DNA of 64,000 nt from Nocardioides luteus (GTDB lineage Bacteria > Actinomycetota > Actinomycetes > Propionibacteriales > Nocardioidaceae), in assembly GCF_000960475.2 (NCBI RefSeq), contig NZ_JZDQ02000006.1, forward strand, positions 62,001 through 126,000, given 5' to 3'. The stretch's first letter is position 1; every line of letters begins with the position of its first letter. Positions 26,258 to 36,578 of the stretch are shown here, piece by piece. Made by a program: the position numbers and the translations under genes. Under the pieces are notes generated by a model. That model did no database searches, was not told where the DNA came from, and saw only the letters and a program-made list of their open reading frames with translations.

Positions 26258-27217
26258 ATGGGCAAGGCGAAAGTGGCGATCATCGGGTCCGGCAACATCG
26301 GCACCGACCTGATGATCAAGGTGATGCGTACGTCCCAGCATCTGGAGATGGGCGCGATGGTCGGGATCGACCCGGCCTCCGACGGTCTGGCGCGCGCGGC
26401 CAAGTTCGGGTTCGCGACGACGTCGGACGGCGTCGAGGGGCTGATCGGGCTGCCCGGTTTCGAGGACATCGAGATCGTCTTCGACGCGACCTCGGCCAAG
26501 GCGCACGTCGCCAACGCGGCCGCTCTGGAGCCGTATGGCAAGCGGCTGATCGACCTCACCCCCGCCGCGATCGGTCCGTACGTCATCCCGGCCGTCAACA
26601 TCGACGAGCACATCGACGCCCCGAACGTGAACATGGTGACCTGCGGCGGGCAGGCGACGATCCCGATCGTGGCCGCGGTCGCGCGGGTCGTGCCGGTCGC
26701 CTACGGCGAGATCGTGGCCTCGATCTCGTCGAAGTCGGCCGGCCCCGGCACCCGGGCCAACATCGACGAGTTCACCGAGACCACCTCGGGCGCGATCGTG
26801 CAGGTCGGCGGCGCCAAGCGCGGCAAGGCGATCATCATCCTCAACCCGGCCGAGCCGCCGCTGATCATGCGCGACACGGTGTATGCGCTGGTCGAGGGCG
26901 GGTCGCGGACGCTGGCGGACCTGACCGCGGAGATCACCGAGTCGGTCGAGAAGATGGTCGGCGACGTCGCTGCGTACGTCCCCGGCTACCGCCTCAAGCA
27001 GAAGGTCCAGGTGCAGGAGATCCCCGACGACCAGCCGGTGGAGACGCTGCTCGCCTCGGCCGACGAGACCCGACCCACGCACCAGGTCTCGGTGTTCCTC
27101 GAGGTCGAGGGCGCCGCGCACTACCTCCCGGCGTACGCGGGGAACCTCGACATCATGACCTCGGCCGCGCTGCAGATGGCCGACCGGATCGCTTCGTCCA
27201 AGGAGGCCGCGCGATGA
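26258..27217 (+). CDS. mhpF: Acetaldehyde dehydrogenase (acylating)
   Basis: A 319-aa enzyme oxidising acetaldehyde (or propanal) to the acyl-CoA with NAD. The N-terminal Rossmann motif [13 protein letters not shown] is near residue 10, the catalytic Cys lies in [12 protein letters not shown], and [16 protein letters not shown] is also typical. It normally forms a channel complex with the aldolase encoded directly downstream, whose ATG overlaps its stop by 4 bp. The start ATG 26258 is 5 bp after the hydratase stop. Confidence 0.94.
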   Translation: MGKAKVAIIGSGNIGTDLMIKVMRTSQHLEMGAMVGIDPASDGLARAAKFGFATTSDGVEGLIGLPGFEDIEIVFDATSAKAHVANAAALEPYGKRLIDLTPAAIGPYVIPAVNIDEHIDAPNVNMVTCGGQATIPIVAAVARVVPVAYGEIVASISSKSAGPGTRANIDEFTETTSGAIVQVGGAKRGKAIIILNPAEPPLIMRDTVYALVEGGSRTLADLTAEITESVEKMVGDVAAYVPGYRLKQKVQVQEIPDDQPVETLLASADETRPTHQVSVFLEVEGAAHYLPAYAGNLDIMTSAALQMADRIASSKEAAR

Positions 27218-28242
27218 GCACGCCCATCTATGTCCAAGAGGTCTCGCTGCGTGACGGCATGCACGCCGTCCGCCACCGGATCACGCCGGAGGACGTCAAG
27301 CGGATCGTGATCGCTGCCGATGAGGCCGGTGTCGACGCCATCGAGGTCGCCCATGGCGACGGCCTGACCGGCGGCTCGGTCAACTACGGCCCCGGGTCCA
27401 ACTCCGACTGGGAGTGGATCGAGGCGGCCGCCTCGGTGATCAAGAACGCCCGGCTGACCACGCTGCTGCTCCCCGGCGTCGGCACGATCCACGACCTGAA
27501 GCGGGCCTACGACCTCGGCGTCCGGTCGGTACGGGTCGCGACCCACTGCACCGAGGCCGACGTGAGTGCTCAGCACATCGCCGCCGCTCGGGAGATGGGG
27601 ATGGACGTCTCCGGCTTCCTGATGCTCTCGCACATGGCTCCGCCCGAGCACCTCGCCGAGCAGGCCAAGCTGATGGAGTCCTACGGCGCCCACTGCGTCT
27701 ACATCACCGACTCCGGCGGCCGGCTGACGATGAACGACGTCCGTGACCGCGCCCGCGCCTATCGCGACGTACTCGACGACGAGACCGAGATCGGCATCCA
27801 CGCCCACGAGAACCTGTCGCTGTCGGTGGCCAACTCCGTCGTCGCGGTCGAGAACGGCGTCTACCGGGTGGACGCGTCGCTGGCCGGTCACGGCGCCGGC
27901 GCCGGCAACTGCCCGATCGAGGCGTTCATCGCGGTCGCCAACCTGTCGGACTTCAAGCACAACTGCGACCTGTTCAAGCTCCAGGACGCCGCCGACGACA
28001 TCATCCGCCCGCTTCAGGACCGCCCCGTCCGCGTCGACCGCGAGACGCTGACCATGGGCTACGCCGGCGTCTACTCGTCCTTCCTCCGGCACGCCGAGAA
28101 CGCCTCGGCCCGCTACGGCGTCGACACCCGCGACATCCTCATGGAGTGCGGCCGCCGCGGCCTCGTCGGCGGCCAGGAGGACATGATCGTCGACATCTGC
28201 CTCACCAAGCTCGCCGAGCGCGAGGCAGCTGCCGGCGCCTGA
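27214..28242 (+). CDS. mhpE: 4-hydroxy-2-oxovalerate aldolase
   Basis: A 342-aa class II pyruvate aldolase, splitting 4-hydroxy-2-oxovalerate into pyruvate and acetaldehyde. [14 protein letters not shown] carries the metal-binding Asp and catalytic Arg region, [16 protein letters not shown] the metal-binding His pair, and [20 protein letters not shown] the channelling interface. With mhpD and mhpF it completes the lower branch. No ring-cleaving dioxygenase or MhpC-type hydrolase lies in the window, so the upper pathway must be elsewhere. Confidence 0.95.
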   Translation: MSTPIYVQEVSLRDGMHAVRHRITPEDVKRIVIAADEAGVDAIEVAHGDGLTGGSVNYGPGSNSDWEWIEAAASVIKNARLTTLLLPGVGTIHDLKRAYDLGVRSVRVATHCTEADVSAQHIAAAREMGMDVSGFLMLSHMAPPEHLAEQAKLMESYGAHCVYITDSGGRLTMNDVRDRARAYRDVLDDETEIGIHAHENLSLSVANSVVAVENGVYRVDASLAGHGAGAGNCPIEAFIAVANLSDFKHNCDLFKLQDAADDIIRPLQDRPVRVDRETLTMGYAGVYSSFLRHAENASARYGVDTRDILMECGRRGLVGGQEDMIVDICLTKLAEREAAAGA

Positions 28243-28251
28243 TCGCTTCGC

Positions 28252-28323
28252 GACTACCAAATCGTAGTCACCTGTCATGACTACGATTTGGTAGTCGCTC
28301 GCCACGAATACGATATCGTAGTC
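28252..28323 (+). promoter_or_regulatory. Three phased HipB operators
   Basis: Three 18-bp imperfect palindromes, GACTACCAAATCGTAGTC (28252-28269), GACTACGATTTGGTAGTC (28279-28296) and GAATACGATATCGTAGTC (28306-28323), are spaced exactly 27 bp apart. The second is the exact reverse complement of the first. They sit directly before hipB, the last one ending 14 bp from its start. This arrangement is as expected for autoregulation by the HTH antitoxin. Confidence 0.85.
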
Positions 28324-28337
28324 GTGGAGGTGGGTAC

Positions 28338-28577
28338 ATGTCGTACACCGGGAAGGTCACCAGCCCCGAGTCGCTGGGGCGGATCCTGCAGCAGGCGCGC
28401 CTGCTCAACGGGTGGAGCCAACGTGAGCTGGCGGCGAGGATCGGGACGACCCAGCGCTACATCTGGGAGATCGAAGCGGGGAAGCCATCGATCTTCGTCG
28501 AGCGTCTGTTCGCCCTGATGAGGGAGACCGGGACGGAGCTGACCGCGACCATCGACGCCAGGAGCGACGATGAGTGA
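28338..28577 (+). CDS. hipB: HipB-type antitoxin, XRE helix-turn-helix
   Basis: A 79-aa DNA-binding protein with a complete XRE domain (LGRILQQARLLNGWSQRELA, then GTTQRYIWEIEAGKPSIFVE). It should bind the operators just upstream and neutralise HipA. A GGAGG site precedes ATG 28338. The C-terminal tail (IDARSDDE) is short, and its reading frame overlaps the hipA start by 8 bp, typical of coupled toxin-antitoxin genes. Confidence 0.9.
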   Translation: MSYTGKVTSPESLGRILQQARLLNGWSQRELAARIGTTQRYIWEIEAGKPSIFVERLFALMRETGTELTATIDARSDDE

Positions 28578-29832
28578 CCTCGTCGTCGAGCTCTACGGAG
28601 AGCCGATCGGGCGGCTGGCCGGTTCGACCGCTACGTACGACTTCGTCGCCTCGGTCGAGGCTGTGGAGACGTACGGCCTGGACAGCACGGTCCTGTCCCT
28701 GGCGATTCCGTTGGCCCCGGTCGCGCCGCGGGGCCGCAAACCGCGGCGGCAGAACTTCTTCGCGGAGATGCTCCCCGAAGGACGGATGTTGTCGCGGCTG
28801 GCGGCGATGGCCGGCGTCAACGAGCGCGACGTGATCGGGCTGCTGCGGACCTACGGTCGAGACGTCGCCGGTGCCTTGCAGATCTGGGACCCGGACGTGC
28901 CCGGGGAGCCGCGGACCCCGAAGCTCGAAGCGGTTGGAGAACAGGGGGTGGCCGATCTTCTCAGCGAGATCGGCTCCTTCCCGCTCGCCAACAAGCCTGT
29001 CGGCGGCAAGACGTCGCTCGCCGGCGTCCAGGACAAGATCGTCCTGGTGCGCAACGCCGACGGCTGGCATCGGGCGCTGGACGGTTATCCGTCCACGCAC
29101 ATCCTCAAGCCGGTCACCTCCGACTTCCCGTCGATGATCTACGACGAGGAGTACGGCGCCCGGTTCGCGCGGGCTCTGGGGCTGTCGGCGTACGAGACGT
29201 TCATCGAGGAGTTCGCCGGGGTGCCGGCGCTGGTGATCGAGCGGTACGACCGCAGCGAAGAGGTCGACGGAGTCCCCGGCAGGGTCCACCAGGAGGACTT
29301 CAACCAGGTGCTGGGCGCCCGCGGCGACCAGAAATATCAGAAGTACGGCGGCAAGGTGTCTCTCAAGCGGATCGCCGGTGAGTTCCGTGCGCTGGGCGAT
29401 TCTGCCTCGCTGCGGAAGCTGGCCACGATGACGGTGCTGGCGGCCGCGATCGGCAACCTCGACATGCATGCGAAGAACATCTCGTTGCTGCACCACCCGG
29501 ACGGCTCGGTGGAGCTCGCCCCGGCGTACGACGTCGTTCCGCAGCGGCATCTGCCGAACGACGGTGAGCTGGCGCTCGCGGTCAACGGGGTCTATCAGCA
29601 CTCGGCCCTCACCCGCGCCGACCTGATCGCCGAGATCGCGTCGTGGCGCCTTCGCGAGGCGGAGACACTGGTCGATGAAGCTCTGGCGGACATCGCCGAG
29701 ATCGTCGAGGACGAGGTTCCCGCTCACGGGGCTCATCCGGGCTTGGTCGAGGACATCCGAGCCTTCACCGTCAATCTGCGATCCGGGCGTTCGGTGGGCG
29801 CGGAGCTGAGTCGATCCCAGGGCGGGGCCTGA
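28570..29832 (+). CDS. hipA: HipA-family serine/threonine kinase toxin
   Basis: A 420-aa HipA. The N-terminal subdomain (residues 1-110, VVELYGEPIGRLAG and AEMLPEGRMLSRLA) is followed by the kinase core. TSLAGVQDK has Ser149 at the autophosphorylation-site position, THILKP near 176 is the ATP-binding Lys region, RYDR near 225 and HQEDFNQVLG near 240 are family motifs, and GNLDMHAKN (295-303) with Asp298 and APAYDVV (317-323) with Asp321 are the catalytic and Mg-binding loops. All key residues are intact. In Escherichia coli HipA phosphorylates glutamyl-tRNA synthetase; the target here is unknown. Confidence 0.93.
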   Translation: MSDLVVELYGEPIGRLAGSTATYDFVASVEAVETYGLDSTVLSLAIPLAPVAPRGRKPRRQNFFAEMLPEGRMLSRLAAMAGVNERDVIGLLRTYGRDVAGALQIWDPDVPGEPRTPKLEAVGEQGVADLLSEIGSFPLANKPVGGKTSLAGVQDKIVLVRNADGWHRALDGYPSTHILKPVTSDFPSMIYDEEYGARFARALGLSAYETFIEEFAGVPALVIERYDRSEEVDGVPGRVHQEDFNQVLGARGDQKYQKYGGKVSLKRIAGEFRALGDSASLRKLATMTVLAAAIGNLDMHAKNISLLHHPDGSVELAPAYDVVPQRHLPNDGELALAVNGVYQHSALTRADLIAEIASWRLREAETLVDEALADIAEIVEDEVPAHGAHPGLVEDIRAFTVNLRSGRSVGAELSRSQGGA

Positions 29833-29875
29833 CGGTCCTGGAGTGGCTCCTTGGAGCCTATGGAAGAGTCGTCCC

Positions 29876-30282
29876 GTGAGCACTGAATCTTCTTCGCGGC
29901 TCGATCTGCCGCTTGTCGGGCTGGCCGCGCTGTTCCTCGGATCCGGCACCCTGCATCTGGTGAGGCCGCAGGTCTTCGAGCCGATCGTGCCGCCGCAGCT
30001 GCCGGACGCACGCAAGGTGGTCGAGGTGTCCGGGGTGGCGGAGATCGTCTGCGCGCTGGGGCTGCTGCACCCCAAGACCCGCAGGATCGCGGGGCTGGCG
30101 AGCGCTGCGCTGCTGGTGGGGGTGTTCCCGGCCAACGTGCAGATGAGCGTCGACGCGGGGAAGCGGGCGAACCGGAAGCGGACCGCCAAGTCGGCCGGGT
30201 TCTTTGCCGGTACGCTGGCGCGGCTGCCGCTGCAGTGGCCGATGATCAAGGTGGCGCTGCGCGCCGGGAAGGGGACCGTCGC

Positions 30283-30286
<4 letters not shown>
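29876..30286 (+). CDS. DoxX-like small membrane protein
   Basis: A 136-aa protein with four membrane helices and the DoxX/DUF4267-like pattern FLGSGTLHLVRPQVFEPIVP and GVAEIVCALGLL. Members occur in respiratory or redox complexes, but function is generally unknown. I chose GTG 29876 with GGAAGAG upstream. Its stop overlaps the ATG of the aldo-keto reductase by 4 bp (ATGA), so the two are coupled. A GGCTCC/GGAGCC hairpin lies just before it (29845-29858). Confidence 0.75.
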
Positions 30287-31340
<1,054 letters not shown>

Positions 31341-31344
<4 letters not shown>

Positions 31345-31775
31345 CGCTCGTCGTCCCAGGCGGCAGAGCTGATCCGCCAGCCGGCGTGGGTGCGTACGAA
31401 CGACATCGTCTTCATGCCTGCGCCGGTGTGGACCTCGCCTCCTGCGAGCCAGCGCTTGCCGTAGGCGCCCCACCAGTGGGCGATGTCGCCGAAGACGTCG
31501 ATCCGGCCGGGCTCCGGCCACTCCTCGAACTCGGCGATCTCGCCGCTGGTCAGGAGCGCGAGGCGCGGGGCGATGAAGGACTCGACGTCGTAGACCTCGG
31601 CCGGCAGGCCGCACGTACGCACCACGGTCGCGCCGGGAAGCATGATCCGGCGCAGATCGTCCAGGCGTGCGGCCGCGTCCGGGCCCGTGGTGAAGGCCGA
31701 GAAGAACGCATCGACCAGTGCCTCGATCGCGGTCTCGTCCGACGTCGCTGCGGCCTCGCCGCCGATGAGGGTCAT
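31341..31775 (-). CDS. SnoaL/NTF2-like protein
   Basis: A 144-aa single-domain protein with the NTF2-like cone fold pattern: helical start (TAIEALVDAFFSAFTTG), then AEVYDVESFIAPRL and a strand-rich C-terminus with HWWGAYGKRW and GWRISSAAWDDER. Some relatives are small enzymes acting on polyketides or epoxides, others are dimerising domains; no catalytic role can be assigned. It converges with the aldo-keto reductase gene with a 4-bp overlap of their ends. Confidence 0.75.
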
Positions 31776-31952
31776 GGCCGGAACATAGCCACACCCTTCG
31801 GACGGGGCACCTCATTTGGAGGACGACCGCGAGATCTTCAACTCACCAACGAGCGCGCCGATCGGCACCGGCCAGGGGCGCTGGTTTGCTACCGTCGCGG
31901 GGCCTTCGTCGTTGCAGGCGACCCCATGCTCCCGACTCGGTAGGAGAGCCGC

Positions 31953-33563
31953 ATGTCCGCAACCATCGAACCGAACGCACCGACGCGAGGCGACCGGGTG
32001 CTCGCCTGGGTCGAGAGGGTCGGCAACAAGTTGCCGGACCCGTTCATCCTGTTCCTGATCCTGTTCCTGACCGTCGGGGTGATCTCGACGATCCTGGCCG
32101 CAACGGACGCCCAGGTGACCCTCCCCGGCGCCGACGAGCCGCTCGTGATCAACGGGCTCTTCACGGCCGAGGGGATGACCTGGTTCACGGTCAACATCGG
32201 CGCGAACTTCATCGGGTTCCCGCCGCTGCTGACCGTCGTGACGATCCTGCTCGCGGTGACGGTCGCGGAGCGTACGGGGCTGCTGGCAGCGGCGATCCGC
32301 CTCACTCTGGCCTCCGCCCCGCGATGGCTGCTGCCCTACGTCCTCGGCGTCGTCGGGGTCACCGCGAGCGTGATGGCGGACGCGTCGATGATCGTCATCC
32401 CGCCGCTGGCCGCCGCGGTGTTCAAGGCCGCCGGGAGGCACCCGATGGCGGGGCTCGTCGGCGGGTTCGCGGCGACCGGAGCCGGCTACTCGACCAGTCT
32501 CGTCGTGACCAGCCTGGACGCGCTCTTCTCCGGGATCACCAACTCCGTGACCGCGACGCTGCCCGACCCCGGCGCCGCGGTGACCCCGGTGTCCAACTAC
32601 TACTTCAACATCGCCTCGGCGATCGTGCTCGCCCTGGTCGCGGGCTTCGTCATCGACCGGGTCCTCGAGCCGAGGATGGTCCGCCAGAACGTACCGACCG
32701 ACGAGGTCGAAGACGACGCGGACGACCGCTTCGAGAGCAGGGACGAGGAGGTCGCCGCGGCCCTGAGGAGCCACCGCCAGCCGCTCGAGGCGGAGGTCAC
32801 GCCGCGGGAGCGCAAGGCGTTCCGGGCGGCGATGGCGACGGGTACGGTGCTGGTGGTCGCGATGGTCCTGGCCGTGATCCCGCACGGCTCGCCCTGGCGC
32901 AACGATGACGGAGGTTTCCTCCCCGAGTCCGCCCTGATGGACTCGATCGTCTTCATCACCTTCGTGCTCTTCCTCGCCCCGGGAATCGTCTACGGCTTCG
33001 TCGCGGGCACCCTGAAGACCGCCGCTGACGTGCCGAAGGTGATGGGCGAGGGGATCAAGGAGATGGCACCGTTCCTGGTGCTGGCGTTCATGCTCGGGCA
33101 GTTCATCGCGCTGTTCAACTGGTCCAACGTCGGTCCCGCGCTCGCGAAGGTCGGCGCCGACGGGCTGCAGGCCACCGGCCTGACCGGCTTTCCCGTGATC
33201 GTCGGCTTCATCATCCTGTGCTCGATCCTGAACCTGTTCATCATCAGCGGATCGTCGATGTACACGATCATGGGCGCGGTCTTCGTGCCGATGTTCGCGC
33301 TGGTCGGCTTCGAGCCCGGGTTCACCCAGGCCGCCTTCCGCATCGGCGACAGCGCGACCCAGGTGATCACCCCGATGAACCCCTACATGTTCGTCGTGCT
33401 GATGATGATCAGAAAGTACGAACCCACAGCAGGCCTCGGCACCTTGATCTCCCGCACCCTCCCGTTCGTGGTCCCGTTCTGGGTCGCCTGGTTCCTGGTG
33501 CTGGTCGTCTTCTACTTCGGCGGGCTCGACGTCGGGCCGGGAGTCGGCCCACGGATGGACTGA
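31953..33563 (+). CDS. abgT: AbgT-family transporter
   Basis: A 536-aa membrane protein of the AbgT family with about 11-13 helices. Motifs include RVGNKLPDPFILFLILFL at the N-terminus, GVVGVTASVMADASMIVIPP and GGFAATGAGYSTSLVVTSLDA. Characterised members import p-aminobenzoyl-glutamate or export sulfonamides. A hydrophilic loop of about 60 residues follows residue 230. Start ATG 31953 with GGTAGGAGAG upstream. The two genes downstream (amidase and M20 peptidase) fit amide-substrate utilisation. Confidence 0.92.
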   Translation: MSATIEPNAPTRGDRVLAWVERVGNKLPDPFILFLILFLTVGVISTILAATDAQVTLPGADEPLVINGLFTAEGMTWFTVNIGANFIGFPPLLTVVTILLAVTVAERTGLLAAAIRLTLASAPRWLLPYVLGVVGVTASVMADASMIVIPPLAAAVFKAAGRHPMAGLVGGFAATGAGYSTSLVVTSLDALFSGITNSVTATLPDPGAAVTPVSNYYFNIASAIVLALVAGFVIDRVLEPRMVRQNVPTDEVEDDADDRFESRDEEVAAALRSHRQPLEAEVTPRERKAFRAAMATGTVLVVAMVLAVIPHGSPWRNDDGGFLPESALMDSIVFITFVLFLAPGIVYGFVAGTLKTAADVPKVMGEGIKEMAPFLVLAFMLGQFIALFNWSNVGPALAKVGADGLQATGLTGFPVIVGFIILCSILNLFIISGSSMYTIMGAVFVPMFALVGFEPGFTQAAFRIGDSATQVITPMNPYMFVVLMMIRKYEPTAGLGTLISRTLPFVVPFWVAWFLVLVVFYFGGLDVGPGVGPRMD

Positions 33564-33582
33564 AATGCCCTAGCCTGCGCTC

Positions 33583-35058
33583 ATGCGGGTCGATGAGTAT
33601 TTGACGTACGACGCCACCGGGCTGGCGCAGCTGGTCGCTGACAAGGAGGTGACCGCGGCCGAGGTGCTGGCCGCGGCGCGGGAGCGGGCGGCGGCGGTGA
33701 ACCCGCGGATCAACGCGATCGTCGCGGACATCCCGGAGGCCGATGCCCAGGTCGCCGGCGACGGCCCCACCGGGCCGTTCGCCGGGGTGCCGTTCCTGGT
33801 GAAGGACCTCGCCCAGGAGTATCAGGGGCACCCCACGACCTACGGCTCGCGTGCCCTCGTCGACGACGTCGCCGAGGAGCACTCCTACTTCACCCAGAGC
33901 GCCCTGGACGCCGGCCTGGTGATCTTCGGGAAGACCAACACGCCGGAGTTCGGGTCGAAGGGGATCACCGAGCCTGAGCTGTTCGGCGCCGCCCGCAACC
34001 CGTGGAACACCGACCACACGCCCGGCGGGTCCTCGGGTGGCTCCGGGGCCGCGGTGGCCGCCGGGATCGTCCCGGCCGCCGGTGCCAACGACGGCGGCGG
34101 GTCGATCCGGATCCCGGCGGCCTGCAACGGCCTGGTCGGGCTGAAGACCACCCGGGGGCTCCTGCCGCTGGGTCCGCAGAGCCTCGACGCCTCCAACGGC
34201 TTCGTCGTCCAGGGCGTGGTGACGCGTACGGTCCGTGACGCCGCGGGGCTCTACGACGCGCTCGTCGACGACCGGCCGCTGGCGATGATCCACGCGCCGC
34301 ACCCCGGTGCTGCCTTCTCCGAGGCGATCGCGAACCCGCCCCGCAAGCTCCGGATCGGGTTCACCTCGACGTCGTCGATCACCGCACCCGACCCGGAGGC
34401 GATCGCGGCCGTCGAGGACGCGGCCAAGACCCTCGAAGCCCTCGGCCACCAGGTCGACGAGGTCGAGGCGCCCTACGACGCCGCCGAGCTCGGTCGCGAC
34501 TTCCTCACCATCTGGTTCGCCTCGGCGGCCGCCGAGGTCGCCGAGGCCAAGCTCCGGGTGGGCGCCACCAACAAGGACTTCGAGGCCGACACCCTCGCCG
34601 TGGCCGAGCTCGGCCGGGCCGGGGGAGTGGTGGCCGTCGAGCTCGCGCACATCAACCGCCGCAACCACGTACGCCGGCTGAGCGAGTTCCACGAGACGTA
34701 CGACCTGCTGCTCACCCCGACGCTGGCGAAGCCGCCGCTGAAGGTGGGCCAGCTGACGACTCCCAAGGCGCTGCAGACCGCGGCGCGGCTGCTCCACAAG
34801 GTGCACGGCGGGCGGATCATGCGGGCCACCGGGATGATCGACCAGCTGGTCGACGAGAACCTCGGCTGGGTGCCCTACACCCAGCTCGCCAACATCACCG
34901 GACGTCCGGCGATCTCGGTGCCGACCCACCGGACCGCGGCCGGACTGCCCTTGGGCATCCAGCTCTCCGGCCAGCTCGGTGACGACGGGCTGCTGCTGCA
35001 GGTCGCCGCCCAGCTGGAGCAGGCCACGCCGTGGGCGGAGCTCCGGCCGACGCTCTGA
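33583..35058 (+). CDS. Amidase signature family hydrolase
   Basis: A 491-aa cytosolic amidase. The Ser-cisSer-Lys triad is recognisable: Lys in FLVKDLAQ near residue 78, cis-Ser in GGSSGGSGAAVAAG near 152, and nucleophile Ser in DGGGSIRIPAA near 177. It is similar in plan to 6-aminohexanoate-cyclic-dimer and acylamino-acid amidases. It sits 19 bp after abgT, so it probably acts on the imported amide. Start ATG 33583. Confidence 0.9.
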   Translation: MRVDEYLTYDATGLAQLVADKEVTAAEVLAAARERAAAVNPRINAIVADIPEADAQVAGDGPTGPFAGVPFLVKDLAQEYQGHPTTYGSRALVDDVAEEHSYFTQSALDAGLVIFGKTNTPEFGSKGITEPELFGAARNPWNTDHTPGGSSGGSGAAVAAGIVPAAGANDGGGSIRIPAACNGLVGLKTTRGLLPLGPQSLDASNGFVVQGVVTRTVRDAAGLYDALVDDRPLAMIHAPHPGAAFSEAIANPPRKLRIGFTSTSSITAPDPEAIAAVEDAAKTLEALGHQVDEVEAPYDAAELGRDFLTIWFASAAAEVAEAKLRVGATNKDFEADTLAVAELGRAGGVVAVELAHINRRNHVRRLSEFHETYDLLLTPTLAKPPLKVGQLTTPKALQTAARLLHKVHGGRIMRATGMIDQLVDENLGWVPYTQLANITGRPAISVPTHRTAAGLPLGIQLSGQLGDDGLLLQVAAQLEQATPWAELRPTL

Positions 35059-35121
35059 GGCTCGTGAAAGAAAATTTCCTGCACGTACGGAGCCCGTCCC
35101 GGGGCTGGGCCGCCAGCGACA

Positions 35122-35135
35122 GGTGACATGTCACC
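35122..35135. promoter_or_regulatory. 14-bp palindrome before the M20 gene
   Basis: GGTGACATGTCACC is a perfect palindrome 16 bp before the M20 start codon. It could be a regulator site or part of an internal promoter; the contained ATG is in frame but lacks a ribosome site. Confidence 0.35.
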
Positions 35136-35151
35136 GATAGCCTCTGGCGGC

Positions 35152-36471
35152 ATGACGCAGCCGCAGCAGCCGAACCCGTTCCTGGTCAACCAGCTTCGCG
35201 ACGAGACGGACGCCAAGGCCCTGGTCACGAAGGCCGTCGAGACCGACGCCGCCGGAGCTCCGCGCGGCATCCTCGACGCGATCCGCGACCGGCTCGCCGA
35301 CCTCGGCCCGGAGCTGGTCGCGGTCTCCCACGACCTCGCCGAGCACCCGGAGACCGGCTTCGAGGAGCACCGCAGCGCGGCCGGGCTGGCCGAGTTCGTC
35401 GAGGCCCACGGCATCGAGGTGGCGCGGGGCGCCTACGGCCTCCCGACCGCCCTCTACGCCTCGGCGGGCGGTGCCAAGGACGGGCCGACGATCGCCGTGC
35501 TCTCCGAGTACGACGCGCTCCCCGGCATCGGTCACGGCTGCGGCCACAACCTGATCGCCACCGTCGGCGTGGGTGCGTTCCTGGCCATCGCGAGCGTGAT
35601 CGACAAGCTCGGCGGCCGCGTGATCTGGCTCGGCACCCCGGCCGAGGAGGGCGGCGGCGGCAAGGAGCTGATGGCGCAGCAGGGCGCCTTCGACGGGGTC
35701 GATGCGGCGATCATGGTCCACCCGTTCACCTACGACACCTCCGAGCCGGTCTTCCTCGGCCGCAGACAGCTGAAGGTGACGTACGTCGGGGTGCCTGCCC
35801 ACGCCTCGATCCAGCCGTTCATGGGCCGCAACGCCCTGGACGCGGCCAACCTGCTCTACACCGGCGTCGCGCTCAACCGGCAGCAGATGCCGCCGACCGA
35901 CCGGGTGCACGCGATCATCACCGACGGCGGCCTGCGCCCCAACGTGATCCCGGAGCACGCCTCGATCGAGTTCTACGTACGCTCCGCCTACCCCGAGACG
36001 CTCAAGATCCTCTCCCAGCGGCTTGAGGAGATGGCCATGGGCGCTGCGCTGATGACCGGGTGCGGCGTCGAGTTCGGCTGGGACGGGTCGCCGGTCTACC
36101 TGCCGATCCGCAACAACTCCGCGCTCGCGCAGGCCTGGAACCGTCGCTACCAGGAACGCAACCACACCGTCCTCGCGCCCGGCGTCGTCCCGGACCTGCT
36201 CGCCGGTTCCACCGACTTCGGCAACGTGTCCTTCCGGGTCCCGGGGCTGCACGCCATGGTCAAGATCGCCGAGCCCGACGTGTCCCTGCACAGCCGCGAG
36301 TTCGCCGCTGCCGCGGTCACCCCGTACGCCGACGAGGTGCTCGTCGACGCCGCCTACGGCCTCGCCGGAGTGGCTGCCGACTATCTCTGCGACGCGAACC
36401 TTCGCGAGCGTGTCCGTGACGAGTTCGAGGACGCCGGAGGAGCGGTCGACGTTACCGAATTTTTCGGGTGA
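35152..36471 (+). CDS. M20 family amidohydrolase, AbgB-like
   Basis: A 439-aa zinc peptidase of the M20D group (aminobenzoyl-glutamate utilisation/acyl-aminoacid hydrolase). LSEYDALPGIGHGCGHNLIA holds metal ligands, TPAEEGGGGKELM the catalytic Glu pair, and VPAHASIQPFMGRNALDAAN the dimerisation-domain motif. I chose ATG 35152 because the conserved part starts soon after and an upstream ATG lies in a palindrome. Together with abgT it suggests use of p-aminobenzoyl-glutamate or related N-acyl amino acids. Confidence 0.88.
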   Translation: MTQPQQPNPFLVNQLRDETDAKALVTKAVETDAAGAPRGILDAIRDRLADLGPELVAVSHDLAEHPETGFEEHRSAAGLAEFVEAHGIEVARGAYGLPTALYASAGGAKDGPTIAVLSEYDALPGIGHGCGHNLIATVGVGAFLAIASVIDKLGGRVIWLGTPAEEGGGGKELMAQQGAFDGVDAAIMVHPFTYDTSEPVFLGRRQLKVTYVGVPAHASIQPFMGRNALDAANLLYTGVALNRQQMPPTDRVHAIITDGGLRPNVIPEHASIEFYVRSAYPETLKILSQRLEEMAMGAALMTGCGVEFGWDGSPVYLPIRNNSALAQAWNRRYQERNHTVLAPGVVPDLLAGSTDFGNVSFRVPGLHAMVKIAEPDVSLHSREFAAAAVTPYADEVLVDAAYGLAGVAADYLCDANLRERVRDEFEDAGGAVDVTEFFG

Positions 36472-36487
36472 TGAACGGTTGATGACG
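36466..36487 (-). promoter_or_regulatory. Possible PHO box before the 5'-nucleotidase gene
   Basis: On the reverse strand, CGTCATCAACC is followed by GTTCATCACCC, two 11-bp units similar to the phoX and pstS repeats. The site is about 90 bp before the gene but points the opposite way and overlaps the M20 stop codon, so the match is weaker evidence than at pstS. Confidence 0.35.
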
Positions 36488-36578
36488 ATTCTGCAGCGGT
36501 AACGCGATTACCTCTTCACAATCGGAACCCGAAGGGGCATCGTTCCCTTCGTCGAACACTGAGATGGGGAGCCCCGCA

